From assembly GCA_905234355.1 (NCBI GenBank), contig CAJOHP010000068.1:1-18897 (forward strand): a stretch of 18,897 nt of DNA, given 5' to 3'. Below the pieces are notes generated by a model. The model had not been told where the DNA came from. It did not search any database and saw only the letters and a program-made list of their open reading frames with translations. Each line of letters begins with the position of its first letter. Position 1 is the stretch's first letter. A program made the translations under genes and the position numbers. Shown piece after piece: positions 12,840 to 18,897 of the stretch. The stretch comes from an uncultured Prevotella sp. Its GTDB lineage: Bacteria; Bacteroidota; Bacteroidia; Bacteroidales; Bacteroidaceae.

Positions 12840-13814
12840 GTGGCACTGCGCGAGTTATACCACTTTGTCAGGAATTTCCTGTTCAGCCGGGCTAACAGGG
12901 AATTTCTGTCTTTTTTGTTTTTCTTCGTGATGGCAGGCTTCTTCTGGCTGCTGATGACACTCAACGACAACTACGAGCAAGAGATTCGCATACCCGTGAG
13001 ATACGTCAACGTGCCGAAGAACGCTGTGCTCACCTCGGGAGAGACAGACACGCTGCGCGTCAACGTGTCCGACAAGGGACTCGTGCTCGCCGCCTATCTC
13101 TATGGTCACGACATGCTGCCCATCGCCATCGACTTCAAGAGCTATGCTCATGCCGGCGGCAACGGCACCGTGCCTGCCGCCGACCTCAAGAAGATGGTGG
13201 CACAGCGCATTGCGGCATCGTCGAAGATTGTGAGCGTCAAGCCCGACAGACTCAACTTCTATTATAATTATGGTGAGAAGAAGCGCGTGGCCGTGGCCTA
13301 CAGCGGACAGGTGACACCAGGCGACATGTACTATCTGGCACGCGTGGACTACCGTCCGGACAGCGTCACCATCTTTGCCTCGGCAGAGCGGCTCGACAGC
13401 ATCGGGCTCGTGCTCACCGAGCCGGTCGACATTGCCGACGCGCGCGACACCGTGGTCGTCACGGCCAGGATAAGGAGCATGCAGGGCGTGAAGGTCGTGC
13501 CCGAGCGGGTCGACGTCAGGTTCTTCTTCGACGTGCTCTCCGAGGTGACTTTCGACGACATTCCCATCAGGGGCATCAACATGCCCGAGGGGAAAAAGCT
13601 GCGCACCTTTCCGGCCAAGGTCAGTGTGAAGTGTGTCACCGGCGTCAACATCTACCGCAACGTCTCGGCGGCCGACTTCGAGGTCGTGGCCGACTATAGG
13701 GAGATACAGGCCGCGCCATCGTCGCAGTGCCGCATATACCTCCGGCGTACTCCGGAAGGTATCAAAAGACCCAAGCTTGAGACCACCCACGTAGACTATC
13801 TCATAGAGGAGTGA
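12840..13814 (+). CDS. YbbR-like domain protein (CdaR-type)
   Basis: A 324-residue protein with a GTG start (12840), chosen because GAGG at 12834-12837 precedes it and the N-terminus then matches family form. An N-terminal transmembrane segment lies at residues about 21-40 (SFLFFFVMAGFFWLLMTLN), preceded by positive charges. The rest is extracytoplasmic, made of beta-rich YbbR repeats (IRIPVRYVNVPKN and later VTFDDIPIRGINMPEG). In Firmicutes the related CdaR modulates the diadenylate cyclase CdaA, but here no cyclase gene adjoins and the role in Bacteroidota is unknown. The stop overlaps a GTG (GTGA), and the coaE start follows after 92 bp. Confidence 0.8.
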   Translation: MALRELYHFVRNFLFSRANREFLSFLFFFVMAGFFWLLMTLNDNYEQEIRIPVRYVNVPKNAVLTSGETDTLRVNVSDKGLVLAAYLYGHDMLPIAIDFKSYAHAGGNGTVPAADLKKMVAQRIAASSKIVSVKPDRLNFYYNYGEKKRVAVAYSGQVTPGDMYYLARVDYRPDSVTIFASAERLDSIGLVLTEPVDIADARDTVVVTARIRSMQGVKVVPERVDVRFFFDVLSEVTFDDIPIRGINMPEGKKLRTFPAKVSVKCVTGVNIYRNVSAADFEVVADYREIQAAPSSQCRIYLRRTPEGIKRPKLETTHVDYLIEE

Positions 13815-13906
13815 AGACGTCTCGCCCCCACCACCTGCCGCGCCAGCGCACCTGCCTGCTGACAGCGCGTGGGCAGGATGCAATAAGACAAAGAAAAACG
13901 ACGACG

Positions 13907-14482
13907 ATGAAGATAGGTATCACCGGAGGAATAGGCAGCGGCAAGAGCTATGTGTGCCGCCTGCTGGAGGCGCGCGGCATCAGCATCTACGACTGTGACG
14001 CCGCGGCCAAGCGCCTCATGCGCACCTCGCCCCGTCTGCAGGAGCAGCTCACTGCCCTCATCGGCCCTGAGGCCTACTGTGCCGACGAACGAGGTGTAGG
14101 GGTGCTCAACAAGGCAGCAGTGGCCCGCTTCCTGCTGGCTTCCGAAGCCAATGCGCAAGCCCTCGACGCCCTCGTGCATCCGGCTGTGGCTGCCGACTTC
14201 GCGCAGAGCGGCATCGGGTGGATGGAGTGCGCCATACTCTTCGAATCGGGGTTCGACCGCCTGGTAGACCGCGTGGTGGTGGTCACAGCGCCCGAGCCGG
14301 TGCGCATAGCGCGCATCGTGCAGCGTGACGGCATCAGCGAGCAAAAAGCCCGACAGTGGATGGCACGACAGTGGCCGCAGGACAAGGTGCGCGAGCTGGC
14401 CGACTACGAGGTGGCAAACGACGGCCAGTCAGACCTCGGCCCTCAGATAGCCCGCCTCTGCCGTCTGCTTGAGCAGTCATAG
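13907..14482 (+). CDS. coaE: Dephospho-CoA kinase
   Basis: A 191-residue P-loop kinase that performs the last step of coenzyme A synthesis, phosphorylating the 3'-hydroxyl of dephospho-CoA. It begins MKIGITGGIGSGKSYVCRLL, with the P-loop GGIGSGKS at 7-14, followed by SIYDCDAAAKRLM, where Asp33 and Asp35 match the conserved acidic residues. LVHPAV and CAILFESGFDRLVDRVVVV are further family blocks. The start at ATG 13907 is chosen; a GTG at 13811 would add a 32-residue Arg/His/Thr-rich extension that the family lacks. It belongs to the nusB-yajC-ybbR series. Confidence 0.93.
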   Translation: MKIGITGGIGSGKSYVCRLLEARGISIYDCDAAAKRLMRTSPRLQEQLTALIGPEAYCADERGVGVLNKAAVARFLLASEANAQALDALVHPAVAADFAQSGIGWMECAILFESGFDRLVDRVVVVTAPEPVRIARIVQRDGISEQKARQWMARQWPQDKVRELADYEVANDGQSDLGPQIARLCRLLEQS

Positions 14483-14488
14483 TAGCCT

Positions 14489-14560
14489 CATGAGCCCCAT
14501 GAGCCCCATGAGCCCCATGAGCCCTATGAGCCCCATAAGTCCCAGTGGCCCCATAGGCCC
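14489..14560 (+). repeat. 9-bp minisatellite (CATGAGCCC, eight units)
   Basis: Eight tandem 9-bp units fill most of the gap between coaE and the DUF5606 gene. The first four are identical (CATGAGCCC, 14489-14524); the fifth to eighth differ by one to three bases. Because 9 is a multiple of 3 the tract can be read without stops on both strands, as Met-Ser-Pro on plus and as Gly-Ala-His on minus, but neither frame has other coding support. It is likely to vary in copy number among strains. Confidence 0.85.
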
Positions 14561-14592
14561 CATAAAAAATAATAACCCCAAAAAAGAAAAAA

Positions 14593-15033
14593 ATGCAACA
14601 GACCATTTTAGCCATTGCCGGAAAGCCCGGCCTTTACAAACTCGTTTCCCGTGCAAAGAACAGCCTTATCGTCGAGTCGCTCGACGAGTCGCACCGTCGG
14701 CAGCCGGCGTTTGCCAAGGACCGCATCACCTCTCTGGCCGACATTGCCATGTACACCGATGCCGACGACGTGCCCCTGATGGACGTGCTCGAGAGCCTCA
14801 AGACTCTTGAGGAGGGCAAGCCTGCCAGCATAGACGCCAAGAAAGCCAGCGGCGACGAGCTGCGCGAGTACTTTGCCAAGGTGCTGCCCTCGTTCGATCG
14901 CGACCGCGTGCATGTGAGCGACATCAAGAAGCTCTTGCAGTGGTACAACATCCTCATTGCCAACGGCATCACCGACTTCCAGGAGGAGATGAAACCCACA
15001 GAGGGCGACAACGTCGACGACCGCCAGCAATAG
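14593..15033 (+). CDS. DUF5606 domain protein
   Basis: A 146-residue Bacteroidota protein of unknown function. It begins MQQTILAIAGKPGLYKLVSR and continues with KNSLIVESLD and RITSLADIAMYTD, the N-terminal small beta domain of the DUF5606 family; the C-terminal part (SGDELREYFAKVLPSFDRDR, DIKKLLQWYNIL) is helical. The ATG follows an A-rich leader 32 bp after the minisatellite. The C-terminus is short and acidic. It is the last gene before a large hairpin that separates it from the convergent outer-membrane gene. Confidence 0.8.
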   Translation: MQQTILAIAGKPGLYKLVSRAKNSLIVESLDESHRRQPAFAKDRITSLADIAMYTDADDVPLMDVLESLKTLEEGKPASIDAKKASGDELREYFAKVLPSFDRDRVHVSDIKKLLQWYNILIANGITDFQEEMKPTEGDNVDDRQQ

Positions 15034-15040
15034 GAAACAA

Positions 15041-15075
15041 GTAGGAAGTAGGAAGTAAGAAGTAAGAAGAAAGAA
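15041..15075 (+). repeat. Heptanucleotide tandem repeat, five units
   Basis: Five 7-bp units of the type GTAGGAA/GTAAGAA/GAAAGAA run into the left arm of the hairpin at 15071. Two complementary units (TTCTTAC) follow the right arm at 15125-15138, so the repeats extend the stem in part. A similar pyrimidine heptamer array lies at 2730-2750. Confidence 0.7.
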
Positions 15076-15129
15076 GTATGGTTACACTGCTATTGTGACA
15101 ACACGCATAGCAGTGTAACCATACTTCTT
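15071..15129. terminator. Long hairpin between convergent genes, probable bidirectional terminator
   Basis: A perfect 23-bp inverted repeat (15071-15093 and 15107-15129) with a 13-base loop lies between the DUF5606 stop (15033) and the stop of the outer-membrane protein on the other strand (15151). No uniform T-run follows either arm, though pyrimidine-rich TTCTTAC units do on the plus strand. Its place between tail-to-tail genes points to a bidirectional terminator; it could also be a small palindromic mobile element. Confidence 0.65.
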
Positions 15130-15150
15130 ACTTCTTACTTATAACTATAT

Positions 15151-18150
15151 TTAGAATCCTCCGAAGCCTCCTCGGCTGTTGGGACCGCCGCCGCGTCGTC
15201 CGCCGCCGTTGCCGCCCGTGCGTCTGCCGGAGCGGTCGCCGTCCATGCGATCCATGCCGCCGGCGCCCCGCATCTGCTGCCGCATCTCACGTGTACCGAA
15301 GAGGTTCAGACGGTAGGTGGCGCGCAGCATCACGTAGCTGTTGATGCTGTTGTACTCGTTGTCCACGCGGCTCATGGCGTTGATGGCACGCGAGAAGTTT
15401 GACTGCTGGCCCAGGATGTCGTAGAACTCCAGACGCACCGACAGCGGCTTGCCTGTGAGGAACGACTGCGAGATCTGTGCGTTCCATATCAGCTCGTTGG
15501 TGTTGGCTGCGGCATCGCTGTAGCCACGGCGGCTCGACATGTTGAGGTTGGTGGTGAGCTGCATGCCCCAGGGCATCTGCAGCGTGGTGTTGAAGCCGTA
15601 GTTGAAGTTCCAGGTGTTCAGCTTCGAGTTTGCCTGCATGGCGTTGTAGGAATAGTTGTACTGCACGCGGCCGTTCAGCTCCACCTCTATCCAGTCGTTG
15701 CGGTAGCTGGCGCCCAGTCGTTCGGCCACGGTGGTGCTCTTTGTCGTCATCTTGCTCACGGCGCTGGCATCGCCGGTGCGCGAGAGGTCTATGTAGCCCA
15801 CGCGGTTGGCATAGCTCGCCTCGGTGGCCGAGCTCACGTTGAAGTAGCCCGTGGTGTCGATGGCCGTGTTGATGGTGAAGTTTCCGCTCAGGTCCCAGTT
15901 GCCGTTGATGTTCTCAGGGCGCGAACGGCGTCCGCCGGTGCTGTCGTCGTAGACCACCATGTTGGCCACGGAGTTGCTCGTGGTGGAGAAGTTCACATTG
16001 GCGAAGATGAAGCGCTGGTGGCGCTCGAAGTAGTCGTTGTAGCGCCAGGAGAAACGCTGGGTGAACGAGGGCTTCAGGCTGGGATTGCCGCTGGTGATGT
16101 TGAGGGGGTCGCTCGTGTCGGTGATGGGGAGCAGGTCGCTCATCGAGGGCTGCGAGGTGTTGCCCCGATACTCGAAGCGCATCTGTCCGCGGTCGCTCAG
16201 CTTCCAGCGGAAGTTGGCCGTCGGGCTCCAGTTCACCACGCTGCGGGTGGTCACCGTGTCGAGGGCCAGATAGCGGTAGGTGAACTCGCTCGACTGTGGT
16301 ATGAGCTGCACGCCCACGTTGAAGTTGTATTTCTCACGGATGACGCGCAGCATCACCTCGGCCGTGTGTATGTAGTTCTTGTACTGCGAGAAGCGGCTCT
16401 GGTCCTGGTCGAAGTATTCGTGGTAGTCGTCGCCCAGGCGGCCGAACATCGTGTCCCAGTCGCGGTAGCCCAGTCGTAGCCCGGAGAGGTCGTTGCGGCG
16501 GGTGGGGTCGGTCATGCTCCAGAAGTCGTAGGTGGAGCGGTCGCTCTTGGTGAACCGGTACTGGAAGTTGTAGCTGAACTGCAGGAAGGTGGCCCGTGCT
16601 ATGGGCTCGCTGTAGGTCAGGCGCACGTTGTAGTCGTAGTTCTTCGTGGGTGTCTCGTTGAACATGTTGCGCTGGTAGGTAGAGTCGCCCGTGGCCAGCT
16701 GGTAGAGGTTGACGAGGCTGCGCGAGAACGACTCTGAATAGCCTTTGGTGTAGTTGGCGCTGGTCTGCAGGGTGATGTTTCGTCCCTGGCTGCCTATCTT
16801 ACGGTTGACCTGCAGCGTGCCTCCAAAGCGGCGCGAGTCGCTGTAGGTCAGTCCGCCGCCGTCGTGCTGGTTGACCACGAGGGTCGAGTCGAGTCCGAGC
16901 ATGCGGCCTACGATGGTGGCGATGCCGTCGTTGCTGGTGGCATATCTGTAAGGGTCGTCGCTGAAGGTGGCCGACTCACTGCCTGATAGTCCGTCGTTGC
17001 TGCTGAAGGTCATCGTGGGCCGGAGGCTGATGTTCCACAGCGTGTCGGGCGTCCACTCCAGTCGCATCTGTGCGTTCCACGAGTTGGCGCGCGAGTAGTT
17101 CTGGTTTGTCGACACACCGAAGGAGCTCACGCGGCTCACGAAGTTCTCCGTCGACCGGCGGCTCCAGGAGTCGCCGTCGTTGTGGCTCCAGCGCACGGAG
17201 CCGTCCCACTTCAGCAGTTTCTCTTTCTCATAGTTGAAGTTGACCGATGCCATCTTTGCGGCCTGCAGTCCGTTGCGCCCGCCGCCGCCGAAGCGTCCGC
17301 CGCCGCCACCGCCGCCGAAGCCCATGTCGTTGACGTTGTTGGCATTGGCAAAGCCCATGACGCGCATGCCGTCTTTCATGTAGGCACCGAAGCCGCGGCT
17401 GGTGTAGCGGCTCTTCGTGCCTATGCCGGCGTCGAAGTTGGCGAAGATACCGCGGTTCATGCCCCGCTTCAGTCCGAAGTCGAGCACCATCTGGTCGTTG
17501 CCGTCGTCCACGCCGGTCACGCGGCTCAGGTCGCTCTTCTCCTCGTAGGTCTTGATGCGGTCCACGACAGAGGTGGGCAGGTTCTTCACGGCGGTCTTGG
17601 TGTCGCCTATCATAAACTCCTTGCCGTCCACCTTGATCTTCTGCACAGTCTTGCCGTTGATCTTCACCGTGCCGTCGTCGTCGACCTCGGCGCCGGGCAG
17701 CTTCTTGATGAGCTCCTCGACCACCGAGCCCTCGGGCGTGCGATACGCGCCCGCGTTATATATTATGGTGTCGTCCTTCGTCGTCACCTTGGCCACGTTT
17801 CTCACCACCTCGGCACCCTTGAGCAGGATGGCATCCGCCTCGATGGTCATCGTGCCCATGCTTACGGGCTTGGCCTCGGCCACGGCGATGTTCTTGTAGA
17901 GCGTCTTGAAGCCCACGTAGCTGATGCGCACGATAAACCGGCCGTCGGCCGGGGCTGTCATCTGGAAGAGTCCGTCGATGTTGGTCACCGCATTGGCGGC
18001 CATGGTGCTGTCGGGCTTCAGCAGGGCCACGGTGGCCTGAATCACGGCCTCGTTGTTGGTGTCGATCACCTTTCCGCTCACGGTGCGTTGGGCTTGCGCC
18101 CCTGAGAGGGCCGCCAGCAGAACGGCCGTCAAGAGTAGAAGTTGCTTCAT
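15151..18150 (-). CDS. Outer-membrane beta-barrel protein, TonB-receptor-like (OMP_b-brl_3 type)
   Basis: A 999-residue protein. It has a signal peptide (MKQLLLLTAVLLAALSGAQA), a carboxypeptidase-regulatory-like beta domain (residues about 22-105, RTVSGKVIDTNNEAVIQATV), a plug-like section (VEELIKKLPGAEVDDDGTVKING), and a long beta-barrel of alternating aromatic strands to about residue 952 (VMLRATYRLNLF). A Gly-rich insert (MGFGGGGGGGRFGGGG) follows the plug, and a 48-residue Arg/Gly-rich tail (RRGGGPNSRGGFGGF at the end) follows the last strand. This matches the OMP_b-brl_3 outer-membrane family of Bacteroidota rather than classical SusC. No SusD partner, no TonB box clearly seen and no degradation enzymes lie nearby, so its substrate is unknown. 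It is convergent with the DUF5606 gene. Confidence 0.85.
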   Translation of the reverse strand: MKQLLLLTAVLLAALSGAQAQRTVSGKVIDTNNEAVIQATVALLKPDSTMAANAVTNIDGLFQMTAPADGRFIVRISYVGFKTLYKNIAVAEAKPVSMGTMTIEADAILLKGAEVVRNVAKVTTKDDTIIYNAGAYRTPEGSVVEELIKKLPGAEVDDDGTVKINGKTVQKIKVDGKEFMIGDTKTAVKNLPTSVVDRIKTYEEKSDLSRVTGVDDGNDQMVLDFGLKRGMNRGIFANFDAGIGTKSRYTSRGFGAYMKDGMRVMGFANANNVNDMGFGGGGGGGRFGGGGRNGLQAAKMASVNFNYEKEKLLKWDGSVRWSHNDGDSWSRRSTENFVSRVSSFGVSTNQNYSRANSWNAQMRLEWTPDTLWNISLRPTMTFSSNDGLSGSESATFSDDPYRYATSNDGIATIVGRMLGLDSTLVVNQHDGGGLTYSDSRRFGGTLQVNRKIGSQGRNITLQTSANYTKGYSESFSRSLVNLYQLATGDSTYQRNMFNETPTKNYDYNVRLTYSEPIARATFLQFSYNFQYRFTKSDRSTYDFWSMTDPTRRNDLSGLRLGYRDWDTMFGRLGDDYHEYFDQDQSRFSQYKNYIHTAEVMLRVIREKYNFNVGVQLIPQSSEFTYRYLALDTVTTRSVVNWSPTANFRWKLSDRGQMRFEYRGNTSQPSMSDLLPITDTSDPLNITSGNPSLKPSFTQRFSWRYNDYFERHQRFIFANVNFSTTSNSVANMVVYDDSTGGRRSRPENINGNWDLSGNFTINTAIDTTGYFNVSSATEASYANRVGYIDLSRTGDASAVSKMTTKSTTVAERLGASYRNDWIEVELNGRVQYNYSYNAMQANSKLNTWNFNYGFNTTLQMPWGMQLTTNLNMSSRRGYSDAAANTNELIWNAQISQSFLTGKPLSVRLEFYDILGQQSNFSRAINAMSRVDNEYNSINSYVMLRATYRLNLFGTREMRQQMRGAGGMDRMDGDRSGRRTGGNGGGRRGGGPNSRGGFGGF

Positions 18151-18320
18151 TATGTCTTGGTATTTTTTATCCGTAATACTCTATTCAGACGCCTGCCTCG
18201 TGTCAAAGTTTAATCCGCCGGCGGCGATAAATACTTAATTTTCGTCAACAATAGCTTAAAAAATGTTCGTTTGCTGCTCAAAAAAGTGTCGAATCGTGTG
18301 TCTGTGTGCACTATTTTGTG

Positions 18321-18328
18321 TAATTTTG
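18321..18328 (+). promoter_or_regulatory. Promoter of aroB
   Basis: TAATTTTG matches TAnnTTTG, 15 bp before the ATG at 18344, giving a very short leader of roughly 10 nt. A clear -33 element is not visible. Confidence 0.55.
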
Positions 18329-18343
18329 CAGCTTGATAGTGAT

Positions 18344-18897
18344 ATGGAACGTCAGAAAGTGATCATCTCCAGTCATCTGGAGTCCGCACTGTCGGCAGCG
18401 ATGGCCGAGTGCGATGCCGACCGCTCCTTTGTGCTGGTCGACGAGACCACGGCGCAGCTCTGTCTGCCCGTAGTACAGGATTTTGGCTGCATGCAGGGTG
18501 TGCGGCCCATCGTCATTGAGCCTGGCGACGACCACAAGTCGCTCGAGGCCCTGGCTCATGTGTGGAGCGAGCTGCAGCGTATGGGCGCCACGCGTCACTC
18601 GCTGCTCGTCAGTCTGGGTGGGGGCATGGTGACCGACCTGGGCGGTTTTGCCGCCGCCACTTTCAAGCGGGGCATCAGCTGTGTCAATGTGCCCACCACG
18701 CTGCTTGCCATGGTCGATGCCTCGGTGGGCGGCAAGACCGGCATCAACTTCGGCGGACTGAAAAACGAGGTGGGCGTCTTCCGCAATGCCTCCTCCGTCA
18801 TCCTCGACACCGTCTTCCTGCACACCATGGACGCGGCCAACATGCTTTCCGGCTATGCCGAGATGCTCAAGCACGGGCTCATCAGTCCAAGGGACAG
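18344..18897 (+). CDS. aroB: 3-dehydroquinate synthase, N-terminal part
   Basis: The gene runs off the right edge after 184 codons. It encodes the enzyme that converts DAHP to 3-dehydroquinate in the shikimate pathway, using NAD and a divalent metal. Recognisable blocks are PGDDHKSLE (NAD region), SLGGGMVTDLGGFAAATFKRG, VPTTLLAMVDASVGGKTGIN (where the Asp, Gly-Gly-Lys-Thr and Asn residues of the active site occur), LKNEVGVF, and SGYAEMLKHGLI, which carries the metal-ligand Glu. ATG 18344 is the only suitable start and gives the usual AroB length to these blocks. It is divergent from the outer-membrane gene across a 193-bp gap that contains no other gene; the palindrome CCGCCGGCGG (18215-18224) lies within that gap. 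Confidence 0.93.
   Translation, partial: MERQKVIISSHLESALSAAMAECDADRSFVLVDETTAQLCLPVVQDFGCMQGVRPIVIEPGDDHKSLEALAHVWSELQRMGATRHSLLVSLGGGMVTDLGGFAAATFKRGISCVNVPTTLLAMVDASVGGKTGINFGGLKNEVGVFRNASSVILDTVFLHTMDAANMLSGYAEMLKHGLISPRD

Noticed and set aside
14489..14560. CRISPR-like array
   Set aside because: Units are 9 bp with no spacers, so it is a minisatellite.
14334..14615. Gly-Ala-His collagen-like repeat protein on the minus strand
   Set aside because: The repeat is a by-product of the 9-bp minisatellite; the rest of the frame is antisense to coaE and has no start signal.
14469..14810. Met-Ser-Pro repeat protein on the plus strand
   Set aside because: Same minisatellite read in another frame, continuing out of frame through the DUF5606 gene.
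18204..18213. Promoter for the outer-membrane protein gene
   Set aside because: On the minus strand TAAACTTTG has one base too many for TAnnTTTG, and the distance and -33 element are unclear; left unannotated.

Overview
The window looks like chromosomal DNA from a member of the Bacteroidales, most likely Prevotella or a close relative. Supporting signs are promoters with the Bacteroidota -7 element TAnnTTTG in front of most transcription units, scarce Shine-Dalgarno sequences, and lineage-typical genes: a long NusB, DUF5606, a BACON-like lipoprotein with a Lys-Asp-Glu-Asp surface-export signal, and an OMP_b-brl_3-type outer-membrane protein. Housekeeping genes are GC-rich. The stretches at about 1-800 and 6240-7770 are clearly more AT-rich and look accessory.

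Left edge (1-840): the start of a KilA-N-like gene on the minus strand, then a small toxin-antitoxin-like pair in which the antitoxin-like gene is intact and the GNAT-like partner survives only as its first 26 codons. A 42/43-bp direct repeat lies on each side.

926-3930 (minus strand): a compact three-gene operon of a galacturonokinase-like GHMP kinase, a sugar-1-phosphate nucleotidyltransferase and a UDP-glucuronate 4-epimerase-like enzyme. It has its own promoter and terminator. Together these could convert free galacturonic acid to UDP-galacturonate and UDP-glucuronate, a plant-like uronic-acid salvage route. This is the most interesting system in the window.

4036-7658 (plus strand): a stand-alone helicase-associated-domain protein, an orphan surface-protein C-terminal tail, an AldA-type lactaldehyde/glycolaldehyde dehydrogenase with a terminator, a REPIN-like double palindrome, and an AAA ATPase with a DUF234/nuclease-like C-terminus.

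7815-11227: a cytidylate kinase-like protein on the plus strand meets a minus-strand run of rplY (L25/Ctc), pth, an S4/Hsp15-like protein and a surface lipoprotein. The two runs overlap tail to tail by 7 bp.

11470-15033 (plus strand): nusB, yajC, a ybbR-like gene, coaE and a DUF5606 gene, in an order familiar from Bacteroidota, with a 9-bp minisatellite before the last gene. A large hairpin separates it from a 999-residue outer-membrane beta-barrel protein on the minus strand. The window ends inside aroB (plus strand).
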